The notes below the pieces were generated by a model that did not search any database, was not told the DNA's origin, and saw only the letters and a list, made by a program, of their open reading frames with translations. Of a DNA stretch of 64,000 nucleotides, positions 34,778-47,477 are shown one piece after another. Source of the stretch: Poecilobothrus nobilitatus (taxonomy: Eukaryota > Arthropoda > Insecta > Diptera > Dolichopodidae); the NCBI GenBank assembly GCA_947095535.1, contig OX352772.1, positions 118,383,997-118,447,996 of the forward strand. Reading direction: 5' to 3'. The translations under genes and the position numbers were made by a program. Positions within the stretch are counted from its first letter, which is position 1. The number at the start of each line of letters is the position of its first letter.

Positions 34778-37084
34778 CTAATCTCTAAAATTTAGAATAT
34801 GTGTCTTCAGTAGTCCTTTAAATTTTGCGTCATCCTTGCAATTTTGAATGCACTCCGAAAGTTTGTTGTATAGCTTTATTGCACTGTTCTTGAGGCTTTT
34901 TTGTTTTGCTGTAGTTCTAGCTTTCGGCACATTTAATTTTAGTTTATTTTTCGTGTTATGGTGATGGACTTCTTCTCTCAAACTTAGTTTCCAATTTGAT
35001 TTCAATTTTTTGTTTAATAGTTTATGTATAAATTTACATTTTTCAAAATAAATAAGCTACTTAATATCCAGTTCTTTTCTATCTTTATATACCTTTTTTG
35101 TGCTGCATCTCATATCCATTTTGAATAAAGTTTGTAAGGCTTTATTCATTATTGTACTTATTTGATTTATATGAAAATTAGAAAACTGGCTCCAACTCGT
35201 AATGTTGTATCTCATCTTGGATAAGATGTATCCATTATAGACCAGTTTAACTACTTTATTCGATACTCCTCCAAGTCTTTTAAATGCCAAGGATATTGGA
35301 ATGAATTTTGTCTTTAATTTCCTCTATATGACTTTCTCATTTAAGATTTTCATCAATTATCACTCCCAAATATTTTATATTGTTTACTATATTTAGGGGT
35401 ATGTTATCAACTTCTACAGTAATTTCCTCATGATTACCTGTTCTGGGTTTAAACATTATGTAATTTGTTTTTAATGTTCATAATTAATTCATTCGTCCTG
35501 AGTCAATTACTGTACGTTTTCATATCTTCATTCAATATTATTTCCAATTCCCTAAGTGTATTAGCTTGAGCCACAAAATTAGTGTCATCAGCATAAATAT
35601 TATATTTTGAAAGGAAATTACAATTTGTAATATTTGTTATGTATAAGAGATACAACAGTGAACCTAACAATTTTTATAGACATTTTGTCACTCAGTGTGC
35701 CGTTAATTCGAGTGTACTGCGTTCTATTTATTAAATAAATTTGGATCAATTTATTGGCCACCCCTGTTATTCCCATGTCCTCCATTAAATTTATTAGTTT
35801 TTTATGGTTTACTACATTAAATGCCTTTGATAAATCTACAAAAATGGCCACAACATACTTCCCCTCATCAAGTCCTTCTTGTATTTGATCAAGTGTAGTA
35901 CTAATCGCTGATTCGGTTCCACTGTTCTCAATAAAACCAAACTGATTAATATCGAAGCCAATGGTTTTATTAATAAAAGCCCTTATTCTTATGTTCATAA
36001 CCTTTTCAAAGATCTTGCTTAACGAGTTAAGTATAGATATAGGTCTATAGTTACCACAATCAGTTTTTAGCCCACTTTTATAAATAGGAGTTATTATAGC
36101 TTCTTTCAGGCAATCTGGAAAAGTTCCCATTAATAAGCTTTTGTTAACTAATACTGCCAGTGGTTTTTTGATTAACACGGCAAGTACTTGTAAGTCCTTA
36201 ACGGTAATTTTATCAATTCCTGAAGCTGCATTCTTATTCAAGCTCATTATTATATTATAAATTTCCATTTCATTAGTAGGTTCTAAGAAAATGGATCTAT
36301 TATTGGTAACATTTTTTATTGGTATAGCATTAGTTAAGGATGACTTGTTTTTGCTTATTATACTTTCGCCTATTTGACTAAAAAATTTGTTAAATGTTTC
36401 AGCTATGTCTTCATCTGTTTCCACAAATTCACCATTTTCCATTTGTAGACATTTCATTCCTTCATTTTTATTGCTATTACTATTCTTAATTGTATTATTA
36501 ATTACTGTCCACAGTTTTTTAGAATTGTTCCCAGCTTCTTCAATTTTCGTTTCCAAATAAGCTCTTTTTGCATTTTTTATTAATTGTATAGTCTTTTTCT
36601 TAGCAGTGAGGTATTTATACTTTTTATCTTCATTATTTTTATCTTTTTGATAAGCATCATATAATCTTCTTCTTATTTTCATATTGTGCATTATGGTTGG
36701 GTTAATCCAATTATTACATCTAGTTCTTACAGTATAATTTATTGTGCTGAGCTCCTTTGCTGTCTGTATATTATTTATTAATTGTTGTACGTTATCTATA
36801 ATCTGTTCTTCTATTATAGATTTAAATATCTCCTTCATACTATTATAATCTATTTTCTCTTTGACTATTCTTTCCATCGGTTTGTTCTTTAGTTTAACTA
36901 ATTCAATACTAGTTATAGTCATTTTATGGTCAGATATGTCTATATTTTGTAACTCATATGATATACTTATTTTATCATTACAGTTTGTGATTATATGGTC
37001 AATCAAAGTATTTGTATTTATTGAATTTCTTGTACTTTGAGTTTTGTTTATAATGTTATAACCTGAGCTGGATAACATGTCCAT
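34778..37084 (-). pseudogene. Second LINE, reverse transcriptase
   Basis: The main open part 37084-35618 holds the pre-fingers region (NWINPTIMHNMKIRRRLYD) and NAASGIDKITVKDLQ. It also has CGNYRPISILNSLSKIFEKV, motif A AIFVDLSKAFNVVNH and YLINRTQYTRINGTLSD. The frame is lost at motif B (IVRFTVVSLI). The catalytic IYADDTNFV box is found in another frame, with YADD encoded at 35595-35584. C-terminal pieces are at 35290-35057 (FKRLGGVSNKVVKLVYNGYI) and 35005-34778. Several frameshifts; no RNase H seen. Confidence 0.8.
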
Positions 37085-37560
37085 ATACTTTATTGCAGTT
37101 TTAATATTTTAAAATAAATTTATGTTAACATCTGCTAATATTATTAAGTTTGTTAATTGATTGATTTCTTCTTCCATGTATTCCATAAATAAATTCTCAT
37201 TCTCGTTTGGGGCTTTATAGAAGGTACCTAACTTAATTTTTTGTTTAGTGCAAAATAATTAAATTACTGTTAGATTATAACTTTTCTCCTTAACTATTAC
37301 ATTGTATACTATGCTGTTATGTATAAATATAGCGGTTCCTCCCCCCTCTTTTGATCTCGACAATTGTATACAGCTGTGTAATTAGGTAAATTGTAGTATT
37401 TAATTTCATTTTCATATAACCACACTTCATTCAGGATTACAACATCAACCTTTTCTTTTTCCTTGATCATTGCTTCTAGTTCAGATAATTTATTTCTAAT
37501 ACTGCATATGTTGATATATATAATTTTCGCTACTAACGTTTAGATTATATGGTTTAATTA
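37085..37560 (-). pseudogene. Second LINE, endonuclease remnants
   Basis: Out-of-frame pieces such as WLYENEIKYYNLPNY lie just upstream of the polymerase, where an APE endonuclease is expected. The first ~50 residues of the polymerase frame (IDHIITNCNDKISIS, DISDHKMTITS) are the endonuclease C-terminus, with the SDH motif. Confidence 0.6.
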
Positions 37561-37917
37561 TCATTAAGGTTTACTGGTCATGTACTCGTACCATACCTGT
37601 CTTATTCTTTGTAAATCTTGTCTATGTTTATTACCCATATATCTCCTAAAATCTTTTAGATCATTAGCAACTTCATTTTGTGTAATTCCTATAGTTTCAT
37701 GATATTTTTCTTATATTTTCCGAAGTTCTGTTAAATTTGTTGACAGTCCTTCCTGATTTATGAGAACTTTAATATTTGTTTGGGTTATACCATCAACACA
37801 TACATCGTTTTGTTCATACAGGTAAGCTAAATACAGCCTTACATTGTGATATACTTTATGATCTCTTAGACGTGAGATGATATAAATACTGTTACCTTCT
37901 GCTACAGCTTTTTGTGT

Positions 37918-39223
37918 TCATTTTACGATAGGTGGAAACATCGGATTGATGTAACTTGTTTTTTTAATTTGTTCAGTATTTTGATCCGCTTTAATCTCAT
38001 TAGATGGGTTTAGTTTTTCTTCCTTTGTAGTAGTATTTTGATCCGCTTTAATCTCAATAGATGGTTTTATTATTTCTCCTTTTATCCAGTTCGAATAGTT
38101 TTTGTTGTTATTGTGGATATCATTAGTGTAATTGCTTATTTTATTATCGCTGTTATCAATATGTTTTTTACTGCAAGTGCTTTCAGTATTATTGTTTTTA
38201 CTTGACCATAATTTTGGAAGAATATTAAAAATATTACTATTCTTCTTTTTAATGGTCATTTTAATATTCTTATCTTTGTTGAAGTTGTTTGTACTGCTAG
38301 TATCATTATTATTGCTAATTTTCTTTTATTATTGTTATTAAAATTATCATTTTCAGTACATAAGTTTTTGACATTTATATCACTTTTACTATTGGTATTA
38401 TTTGTATTATTTATTCTCTTTAATACTTTTTTTACAGAATTATCATTATTACAAGTTTAAACAGAATAATTTTTATTACTATCATACGAAAAAAATTCTG
38501 TTTTTAGTTTTATTTTCACTTTGAATAATATTTAGAGTCTCTTAAATCTTATCACATACATCTTTCTTTAATTGCTAATAACCGATTTTTTGTTTTTTTT
38601 AAATTTAATTTATTTAAATATACCGGACACTCCCTACTTAGAGTATCATGATTTATATCAAGTCCGAGTTTAAGTTTTTCATTCGATTTAATACAGTTAA
38701 TGCACTTATTATTTTTTTCTTTATTACACTCATTATTTTTATGTTTTTGATGGCAATTTAAACAAGTTTCCTCATTTTTACATTCTGCAGATTTGTGATT
38801 AAATCCTTTGCATTTATAACAACGGAGTATTCGAATGGCGTAGAAAACTTTACACCTTTGCCATCCAATAGATACTTTTCTACTAGATATTGTTTTAGGA
38901 AAAGATTCTTTATCTATTTCTATTATAGCATTGTACATTTTATTTTCAAATTTCTTTACATCATATATTCTTAAAACTTTTAATTCACTCAACTCTAAAA
39001 AGTGATTTTGATTTTTCCGTTTACTTATTAATTCTGCTTCTGTGTATTTAGTATTAATATGCACTATCTCAACTCTTTGTTTAATATCTACTGGAATTTT
39101 TATATCATAACTATCCGTTAAATTATTTTCCAAAGCACATTTGATTTTTTCTCTTTCTTCCTTATTTTCCACTTCAATTAAAATCACTCCATTTTTCCTA
39201 TTCTCAATGTTTTTTATTTTCAA
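37918..39223 (-). pseudogene. Second LINE, ORF1 (gag-like)
   Basis: 39223-38552 encodes a gag-like domain (YDIKIPVDIKQRVEIVHINT) and zinc knuckles CYKCKGFNHKSAEC and CLNCHQKHKNNEC, then CINC. A separate frame 38259-37918 holds an Asn/Lys-rich tail with an internal repeat, IEIKADQNTTTKEEKLNPSN followed by EIKADQNT. The two parts are joined through frame-disrupted sequence. Confidence 0.75.
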
Positions 39224-39730
39224 ATGTTTTTTGAATCAACCTTCTTATTTAAATCAAGTCTCGTTTTAGTATACCTTACTTAATAGATTTCTACCTACGT
39301 CCTACCCGCATAACAAAAAGTACTCCTCCGGAAGTCAAACGATACTCACTTACTATAGCGCAGTACTGAAACATGCAGAATTCCAATGGAACATTTTGAG
39401 TCCTGTATGAGTTCAGTAAAGTAATATCATACCGGAACTGATTTATCAATATTGGTTTAGTACTACGAAAAGCTACTGAATGAATAACCAAGCAAATAAA
39501 TTAATTTTTTTTATTATTTTGTAATTATTGATTAAAAAATTTATTCAATAAGCAAATAAATAAATTTTTTTTATTAAAAAATAATTATTTTATTTATTTT
39601 TTAAACTTATTTCATTCATTCATAGTAATTTTTTAATTGTATCTTCAATATTTTTTAATTATAAATTAAACTTATTTCCTTAATATACTCTAATTTATAA
39701 CCTCTTTGTTGAATAAACTAACTAAATTTT

Positions 39731-39805
39731 CATTGAGATTCGAACAGGCTACGTTTTACATTGTACAAATTGAACTGACATCTTAATACACTCGGCCACT
39801 CATTA
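39731..39805 (-). tRNA. Degenerate class II tRNA-like sequence, copy 1
   Basis: Read on the minus strand: box A-like TGGCCGAGTGT and box B-like GTTCGAATC, spaced as in Leu/Ser tRNAs, but with poor stems. Probably a tRNA-derived fragment carried by the TIR element. Confidence 0.35.
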
Positions 39806-39894
39806 TTTTAATAAGTTGTAAACAAATTCCTTATTTAAATATAAAATTTGTAATCAGCACTGAAACAGTACCGATTTGGTACTGAATAGGAATA

Positions 39895-40385
39895 CTGAAA
39901 TCTGCTACAATTTTTCCAATAACAAAACAAAAATCGAAAAACAAATTGAGATTTTAAGTTCCTTATAAGTGTCTAATCACTATCTAATTGTGGAGATGAG
40001 CATTGAATTCTGAATTTCAGTTCGGTATTAGTAGTAAAAAACGAAATTGTTTTAAAAAATATTTAATTTTATAAGCAATACTGAAACGATTCTGCTACAA
40101 TACTTGCAATAACAAAATAAACTTCGATTTTAAGTTCCTTATAAGTTTCTAATCAGTATCTAATTGATGAGATGAGCATTAAATTCTGAATTTCAGTTCT
40201 GTATTAGTAGTAAAAACCAAAATTGTTTTAAAAAATATTGAAGTTAATAAGCAATACTGAAACAATTCTGCTACAATATTTGCAATAACAAAACAAAAAT
40301 CAAAAAACAAATTTCGATTTTATGTTGCTTATAAGTATCTAATTGTGTAAATAAATCGAATTTATATTAACGTCACTTATACTGA
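39895..40385. repeat. About 182-bp tandem repeat, 2.5 units, copy 1
   Basis: Units carry CTGCTACAATAYTTGCAATA, TTTTAAGTTCCTTATAAGT, GAGATGAGCATTRAATTCTG and GTATTAGTAGTAAAAAMC. They begin near 39897, 40080 and 40260. Confidence 0.85.
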
Positions 40386-40487
40386 AAGTTTTTAAGTTTT
40401 CTTTAGTTTTAATCATAGAATGGAGTTTACAAGAACAATTATTATGTTTAATAAATTTTTTCTGGAAAATAAAAAACTTTAGGGAAG

Positions 40488-40730
40488 AAACACAAAAAGG
40501 AAATTACATATCATATTAAGTTTCTAAGAAATTATGCTAAGTCAACATTGACTCAATTTAGTTTATTAAAAGGAAAAAATGATAATTGGACGGACTTAAT
40601 TACTCCAAATTCAGTTGAATTTTTTAAAAGATGTTTTTCACGATTAGCTAAAATTGTAAAGCAATTTAATAAAAATAATTATAAATATCGAAAACAATTA
40701 AAAAATAAAAAACCCCTTGTTAAAATATAA
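40488..40730 (+). CDS. Unidentified basic ORF in the duplication, copy 1
   Basis: An open frame that passes through a TTG at 40548 and ends at TAA 40728-40730; no ATG opens it. It reads NYAKSTLTQFSLLKGKNDNW, then TPNSVEFFKRCFSRLAKIVK and a Lys-rich tail. Copy 2 has the same frame at 49813-50055. Both are 3' ends of something upstream of the LINE. I do not recognise it. Confidence 0.3.
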   Translation, partial: KHKKEITYHIKFLRNYAKSTLTQFSLLKGKNDNWTDLITPNSVEFFKRCFSRLAKIVKQFNKNNYKYRKQLKNKKPLVKI

Positions 40731-41061
40731 AAAATCTAACAAAAATGTTTTATTTTAACTAAAGGAATTCTTCCCTTACATCATTTTGGTCTTTTAAAAA
40801 TGTTTAATTAATTTTCTTATCAACATAATCCCACAATTAAAAAAGAAACAAAATCATGCTTCAAAAAATATTTTATTTTCTTATCAGCATAATTCAGTTA
40901 AGTTTCAGTGTGACCGCAGAGAAAATTTTTCATCTCTACAATTTAAAACAAAAATGTTCTCTTATCTCTGACGTCACTTCCTCTGTTATTGTTATTGTTA
41001 TATTGTTCTTGTTATTGTTATTGACTTTAATAATGCTAAATGGGATGTATTTAAGAAACAT

Positions 41062-42473
41062 GTGAACGAAAATTTACATTTTAACATTGAAAATGATAGT
41101 TGTAACTATTTCTATGAAATAGATAACAAGTTATCTCAATTTCAATCTTTATTAAAAGATGCAATAAACATTGCTGTGCCTTTGAAATCAAAAATAATAT
41201 ATACTTGCCAACCATTATCTAAGGAGATTTTAAGTTTAATAAAGATCAGAAATAGTGTTAGAAGAAAGTGGATACGAACCAGGCAAATAATTTTCAAAGC
41301 GCAACTTCATCACTTCAATAATTTGATTAGGGAACAAATTTTAATTTAAAAAAATGCTACCTGGAACGATAAATTAAAATCTTCAAACAAAAATTTTAAA
41401 CCATTTTGGAATTTATTTAAAATTGTTAAAAACCAAAATAGAATTATCCCAGTCTGAAATAAAACTGTGCTAAATATTACACAACTGCAGAAAAGGCCAA
41501 CCTACTAGGAAAAACTTTCTACTTTAAGCACACTAAAATCCTAAATTTTGAAGATAAAGAAACCACTGATTCGGTAAAAGCTTCGTTAGAAGCACTTGAC
41601 AATGTCGATCTAGCTCTTACTAATTTCCCCAAAATGAAATATACAGATATATCAAATATAATACATAAACTAAATAAGAAAAAATCTTCAGGAATGGACA
41701 ACTTACCTACAGTGTGCATTAAAAATCTACCAAAAAAAAAGCATTATATATTTCACAAATATACTAAATAATTGCCTAAAAATTGGATACTTTCCATATT
41801 GATGGAAGGAAGCTAAGGTTATTGCAATATTAAAAGCTAATAAGCTTCCTGATTATTCACTTAGCTACAGACCTATTAGCTTATTAAATATATTTGGTAA
41901 AATTTTTGAAAAAGTTATCAAAACTAAACTAGATGCTTTTCTGGATAAACATAATGTACTGCCTGATCAACAATTCAGTTTTAGAACTAACCACTCAACG
42001 GTCCATCCTTTACTGCGTTTGAAAAACTATATCAAATCTAATATTTATAATAGTAAATCTGTTGGTATGTTCGTCATGGACATAAATTCCGCTTTTGATA
42101 CGGTCTGGCATGATGGTTTTATCTCTAAACTAATAAAAATTGGTATTGATTCCTACTTAATCAAAGTAATTCAAAACTTCCTTTACGACAGAAACTTTAA
42201 AGTTTACATAGGTACAATAGCATCCAACACATATACCATCCCCTGGCGTTCCTTATGGGTCAGTACTAGGACCTATTCTGTATAACACTTTTACTCATAA
42301 CATGCCTAGGCCGGTAAATGTCCAATTATCTATTTTCGGTGACGACACAGAATTATTTACGGCTGGGTTATACACCACTGATATTTTAAAAAATTTACAA
42401 AATGGGTTAAACTCAGTTTCAAAATTGGAAAATCGCAGTCAATATCGATAAAACGAGGAAGACTACAGTTGCA
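41062..42473 (+). pseudogene. Jockey-like LINE reverse transcriptase, part 1, copy 1
   Basis: 41062-41349 encodes the region before the polymerase (ISYxC-type linker, QPLSKEILSLIKIRNSVRRK). Then come KLNKKKSSGMDNLPTVCIKN, LSYRPISLLNIFGKIFEKVI and LPDQQFSFRTNHSTVHPL. Motif A is VMDINSAFDTVWHDGF (42019-42285). A frame change replaces motif B here (TIPWRSLW). FGDDTELFTAG with the catalytic GDD-type box follows at about 42340. At 42474 repeat A/B interrupts, and the LINE resumes at 44095. Confidence 0.8.
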
Positions 42474-44094
42474 TTTGTCAACTCTTAGATACCCGTACGA
42501 TCCGTTAGTATGCCTATCACTCTGCTTATAATATTATTTTTTTAATTTTTTAGTATTTTTAAATAATTTGGCTGAAATTTTATAATTTCTAGAACTGTGG
42601 GTTGTACATATATTCAAACTATATGTTTATACATTCTTCAAAAGCAAATTCTAACCTTCTGAATAACGATTATCTATCTAACTTTTGCAAATATGCTATA
42701 GTACCATTTAATACTAAGCGGCAAATGTATAATGCCTAGGTTTAATAATTTATACTACCCATATGGATACTATCCAATTATCGTACGGTATAAAAAATGT
42801 GAAGAATTGACTTTTCTGGAACTTTGAGGGGCTGTAAGTCCGGAACCCTATATAATTAAAAAAACCCGTTAACATACGTAAAAATATATTATTGAACCTT
42901 TAATTTTCATGTCTTGCCGAGGAAAATTTTTTACAGGTGCCTGAAAATAGCAAATTTTCAATTTTTGAGGAGTAATAACTCTTAACCAAAAAATTTTCTG
43001 AGGAAACTAATTCTAAAAGTTCTTTCTTGTCTCAAAATTTCAGGTTCCTATCCCAAAACGTGCCGGAGTTATGAAAAAAGAAATAACATGCAAAATTTGG
43101 TTTTAACATAACGGTAAATTTAAATAGTAAATTACAAACTATTTCATAATTTTGATATTGTCTTATGGAGATAACAAAAATTCCGGTATTCTAGTGTTTT
43201 TAGATTGTAAAACTACTACACAGAACCTGAGATATATACATCTGAAAATAGGGGTTTTTTGAAATTTTGGGGGGCTGTAACTTAGGAACCCTATACAATT
43301 AAAAGAAACCATTAACACACGTACAAATATATTACTGGACCTTTAATTTTTTTGTCTTGCCGAAGAAAAATGTGTACAGGTGCCTAAGTTAAAGGTGTTT
43401 AAAAATAGTAAATTTTCAATGTTTGAGCCCTAATACCTCATAAACAGGAGGTGGTCCAAAAAAAATTTCTGAGCAAACTTATACTAATTCTAAGAGTTCT
43501 TTCTGCCCTCAAAATTGCAAGTCCCTATTTGAAAGCGTTCCGGAGTTATGAGGGTAGAAAAATCATGCAAAATTTGGTTTTCATATAACGGTAAATTTAA
43601 ATACTAAATTTAAAAAAATTGTACAATTTTGATACTAATTTATAAATTTAAAAAAAATACCTGTCGAATGACGTTTTCTGATTGAAAAAATCTTAAGTAG
43701 AACATATGCATTTAAAATTAGGGCTTTTTAAAAGTTTCAGAAGCTGTAGCTCCGTAACGGATGGCGCTACAAGAAAAAGTTGTAAATTATAAAATTAATA
43801 TTTTTGTGTTATCTATCAGCAATTAAAATTTCATGTCTCTATTTCAAAAAAAATGTGGGAACCTACAAATTGTTGTAAGAATATTTTGTGTTAATTTCAA
43901 GACTCTAGCTTTCTTAGTTTTTGAGTTATCTTGCTGACGGACAGACGGACGGACGGACTGACAAAGCTCAATCGTCTTAGAATTTTTTTCTGATCCAATC
44001 CATACCTTTGAAGGTATATCTAGCTAGCTTATTTCGAGGTGTTACAAACGGAGGAGCAATTTTAATATACCCGATCCTTATCGTACGGGTATAA
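42474..44094 (-). mobile_element. A/B hybrid repeat inserted in the LINE, copy 1
   Basis: The left end TACAGTTGCATTTGTCAACT and GATACCCGTACGA are the far end of repeat A. The right end, GTGACGGACAGACGGACGG-like GTCC runs through CCCGATCC to CGTACGGGTATAA at 44094, is its hairpin end. Between them, paragraphs such as GGGGGGCTGTAACTTAGGAA match the body of repeat B (62383-63644). The copy is therefore an A-ended element with B-type inside. The body holds about 470-bp imperfect internal repeats. Confidence 0.8.
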
Positions 44095-44549
44095 CTAGTT
44101 CAATATTTTAGACGCGGTAAGGGCAGACAAGGTAAGGTATTTGGGTTTCCACTTTGATAAAAGACTGGCTTTTCTAGAACATGTCAGCCAAGTTATCAAT
44201 AAATTTAATAAAACAACTCGTATTCTGTATCCATTTATAAACAGAAAATCCGATTTATCAACAGAAAATAAACTCTTAATAATAAAAATGGTGTTTCAAC
44301 CAATTATTTTGTACGGATGCGGGCGTTTTACAAAATATAGCTGCTATGCACATCAAAAAATTACAAATTGCCCAAAACAAAATTATCAAATTAATGCTCA
44401 ATCTACCTTTTTATTATTCAACTATCAAACTTCATCAAAAAAAAAATATCGGTTTAGTAAATGAGAAAATAAATCAAACATATGACAAATTTATTAACAA
44501 ATGTATATACTCGGATAATTGCTTAATTAGAAATCTCAATATTGTTTAA
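44095..44549 (+). pseudogene. Jockey-like LINE reverse transcriptase, part 2, copy 1
   Basis: Continues the LINE after the repeat: VRYLGFHFDKRLAFLEHVSQ, then TTRILYPFINRKSDLSTENK and MVFQPIILYGCG (thumb region). It shifts to HIKKLQIAQNKIIKLMLNLP and ends at 44549. This is the same order as the thumb of the LINE at 2728. Confidence 0.75.
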
Positions 44550-45089
44550 AATCGATATCGATATTATAAGTTTTTGCTTATTACTAATTAGACTATAAGA
44601 TACTTATATTTAGGTTAAGTTAGTTTTATTATAATTAAAAATATTCGCAAAGTTTTTTCTCTAATTTTCCTTCAAACTTTAATCACATTGCTTGAACTAT
44701 TGTTATTCACACCAGTACTTTTTTATTTACAGCTGTAAAGGTTAAATTAGCATTATCTAATCACTGTAACATTTATACTAAATTTAAAATTTACTTTAAA
44801 ATGTTTGTAACTAATTCTGTAATGCAACAAACAAACTACCCAACTTTTGTTTTTATTTTGTTTTTTTCTATTTATTTATTTATTCATTATTATTGCATAT
44901 TATAAATAAATATACTATAATTATTTTGACCGGTTGCCTTAAAGACAGGTGGGCCATCTTATATTCATACTATATTATATACTAAATATTAAAATTATTA
45001 TATACGAGATATTATAAATTTACTTAACTATATTATATTGAATATTAAATATTAAAATATAATGATACTACAATTTGTTTTTTATTTGT

Positions 45090-46430
45090 ATTTTTTACCA
45101 AATTTGGTGGGGTTTTAGCAGAGCAATTACTTTACCGAGACTGCTCTTGTCATTCTTTGCTAGGGTTTCCATCAGCAACACTTTTTCATTTGCTCAAAAG
45201 ATCGTTGTGCCACTGCACTGGGTAAATATGTGTTTGAAGGTTAGCATGTTGCAGAACAGGCAGAATGGAGGATCTACTTCGCTGAAGAAGTTGAGTATAC
45301 AAAGTGCAGAAGGGGGATTTTCTCCGTTGTTTGTGGGTATACAAAGTGCAACCTATTCTAGCTCTAGATAGCCTTATTGCTATATCTCAGTTTTCGGTGC
45401 CTATTAAACTTGATGCATTTGCATTCGGACTGTTTAACTTTCTGAAAGATGTTGAGTTGTCCCATGATTGTTGCCTGATTTTTTGGATGTATACTGCAAT
45501 TTACTTTTTGGTTATTGTGTATGATCTAGGCATGATTAGTTTCGTTGGGCGTATTGTTGCGAGTCTCGCCTCTTTGTCTGCTATTTCGTTTCTTTTGATT
45601 CCAACGTGGCCTGGAATCCAGCAGATTTGTACTTTGCCTTTTCTTTTAATTATTTGATTTCTTATCAGCGTGTGGTTTGTGAATTTTTGTTATTATTTTT
45701 AATAGCTTTTACGACACTTAAGCAGTCCGTATATATTATGGATTGGCAGTTTCTTACTTGAACCTCTTTAATAGCTGCAAGCATAGCCACTTGTTCTGCC
45801 ACATATATTGGGCAATAGCTTAGTAGCACCGCAGTTTTTATTACCCTATTGTGTTCGAATATAGATAAAGCGACTCCATTTGTTCCTTTTGTGGCATCTG
45901 TGAATATTGGTACTAATGTTTTTGTTTGTTCTCTATGTTCTTGGTATAATTTTCTGTATATTTCTTTACTACTTTCCGCTTTTTTATTTCCGTTCTTTAG
46001 TTTCCCTAGGAGATTTGGTTTTCCTCTTTTCTTTGCCTACAGGTGGATATATCTAATTCTAGTTCCTTTATCAGTTCTAAAACTTTACATAATGCGGAGT
46101 TATTAGGCATAATCATTCCTTCTTGAATAGCTGCATTTGCTAGGTTATTCAAAGAATGTGTGTCATTATAGATTGCCTTTGTTAGATTAATAAGTGACAG
46201 TTGATCTCTTCTTTCTTCCACTGTTGGGAAATTTGCTTCTGTTAATAATGCGTCAATTCTGTTGGCCTAAGTGCACCAAGTGCTATTCTTCCCATTTGGT
46301 TGATTGCAGTTTGCAATTTTCTAATATTTCCTTTTATTTTGAAACCATTTTCTTTTTCAATATTCATCGTCAATTTGTTTTGTGTTGTTTCAAAACCTGT
46401 TGTTTATTTTTTACTTGAGTTTAAATGTAA
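45090..46430 (-). pseudogene. LINE tail with RNase H, copy 1
   Basis: Minus-strand, 5'-truncated LINE: RKLQTAINQMGRIALGALRP near 46300, a linker (46221-46006), then RNase H pieces. The clearest RNase H block, WIPGHVGIKENEIANK, is in copy 2. Here the same region is present with more frame changes. The tail has a Cys/His-poor ending near 45100. An RNase H domain points to an I- or R1/LOA-like LINE, unlike the Jockey elements nearby. Confidence 0.65.
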
Positions 46431-46704
46431 AGAAAAAAGTGAATTTGGATAAAAATATATATGTATGGATGTGTGAGTAATCTTTCGAATTTTTATGATT
46501 TACAGATTAAATATTATGCTTGATTACATATATGTATGTATGTATGTATACACATTTTAACTGAAATTATGCGTTTCATTTAAAACTAAAAAGTATGAAA
46601 TAAAATAATGTAAAAGTTATTTAAATAATGGGTATATACATAAAAATATTAAATTTTGTAACAGACTTTTTTTAAAACAAGAAAAATCGACTAATTTAAT
46701 CGAC

Positions 46705-46918
46705 TAATCGACTAAAAAATCGACTAAACTAGGATTTACTTCTGATCATAATTCATGGATAAATAAAAAAGATTTATTATAAAAAAAAATTTTATTTTAT
46801 TATTATTATTTATCAATTATTACAATATTATATTTTATTTTGATAAATTATGAAATTTCCATTTGATATGATAACTTTTGTTTTATTGATTGCAAGTCAA
46901 GTACAGTGTAATCAGATT
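46705..46918. other. Short gap with (ATCGACTAA) repeats
   Basis: Four irregular ATCGACTAA words at about 46686-46733 lie exactly at the right edge of duplication copy 1. No gene. Confidence 0.5.
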
Positions 46919-47477
46919 AATATTCTGTATCTATTATAGGAATAGTTTCCACTTCTCCATTACTTAAAATTCTTTCTGCTTGTATTTCCCGATATTAAAA
47001 ACATTGAATTTTGACAGAACTTTGTTTAAAATTACTATCATATTCACATCTTACATGAATAACTTTATTATCATCATATTCCAATTGAAAATGTCTGTAA
47101 ATTATATGCTCACTATTTATTATTCCACCAATATTACGTTCTTTTAAAATTAATTCCTGTCTAAAAGCTTCAATAGCCTCATCTATAGATACATATTGAG
47201 GTACTGAGTCAGCTTTATCTCCTACTAATTGTTAAACTGTAGTTGTTAGTATTATTGTTGTACTTTTTGCATCATTTGTTGTTTTGTTTAATTCTGAAGA
47301 AATTACATGTTTTAATAGCTGGACTGATAAATTTACTCTCACAGTCGCATTACTCGGAAGTAATACATTAAAATATGTGCTGCCAAAAGCTGATTCATCT
47401 AATCTAATATTAGAAATTGGAGCTAAATTTGATTGAATAGTTAACAAGCAGAATATGAAAAATATAAATGTTTTCAT
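46919..47477 (-). pseudogene. Unrecognised secreted or membrane-anchored protein, two internal stops
   Basis: ATG 47477 starts MKTFIFFIFCLLTIQSNLAP, a clear signal peptide, then SNIRLDESAFGSTYF and a Thr-rich stretch to TAA at 47232. The frame continues beyond that stop without a shift: VPQYVSIDEAIEAFRQELIL, HFQLEYDDNKVIHVRCEYDS, a second stop after VKIQCF, then GEVETIPIIDTEY to TAA 46919. About 187 codons in all. I do not recognise the family. Lying between the two duplication copies and beside another non-host-looking gene, it may be viral or Polinton cargo. Confidence 0.45.

Larger units (their letters stand above)
34775..39240 (-). mobile_element. Second LINE, heavily decayed
   Basis: Minus-strand non-LTR element: ORF1 with zinc knuckles (about 39223-37918), endonuclease remnants (about 37560-37085), reverse transcriptase (37084-35580) and a thumb/C-terminal part to about 34778. 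The reverse transcriptase wording (AIFVDLSKAF, INQFGFIENSGTES) differs from the first LINE and recalls CR1/L2- or I-like lineages. The clade is unsure. Its left edge follows the collagen-like Polinton fragment; its right edge abuts the segmental duplication. Confidence 0.75.
39299..40400. mobile_element. TIR element remnant (right end lost), copy 1
   Basis: The left terminus GTCCTACCCGCATAACAA at 39299-39316 matches the full element at 48482-49650 in copy 2. The right terminus is missing here because ~150 bp were deleted. The plus-strand content is non-coding; the identical 66-residue minus ORF at 39491-39291 lies across the terminus and is not a believable gene. Confidence 0.6.
39270..46697 (+). 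repeat. Segmental duplication, copy 1 (7.4 kb)
   Basis: From GTATACCTTACTTAATAG (39270) to ACAAGAAAAATCGACTAATT (about 46697) this region repeats at 48450-55436 in direct orientation. It contains, in the same order, a TIR element, an unidentified ORF, a Jockey-like LINE with an A/B repeat inside, and an opposing LINE tail. Compared with copy 2 it has an extra ~700-bp segment near 40760-41420 and lacks ~150 bp after 40390. Because nested insertions are shared, the whole block was duplicated as a unit. Confidence 0.9.

Noticed and set aside
39291..39491. 66-residue minus-strand ORF identical in both duplication copies (also 48474-48674)
   Set aside because: Identity is explained by the recent duplication. 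The frame crosses a transposon terminus and has no motif.
45075..46418. Plus-strand hydrophobic ORFs (also 53809-55190)
   Set aside because: Shadows of the minus-strand RNase H-bearing LINE tail.
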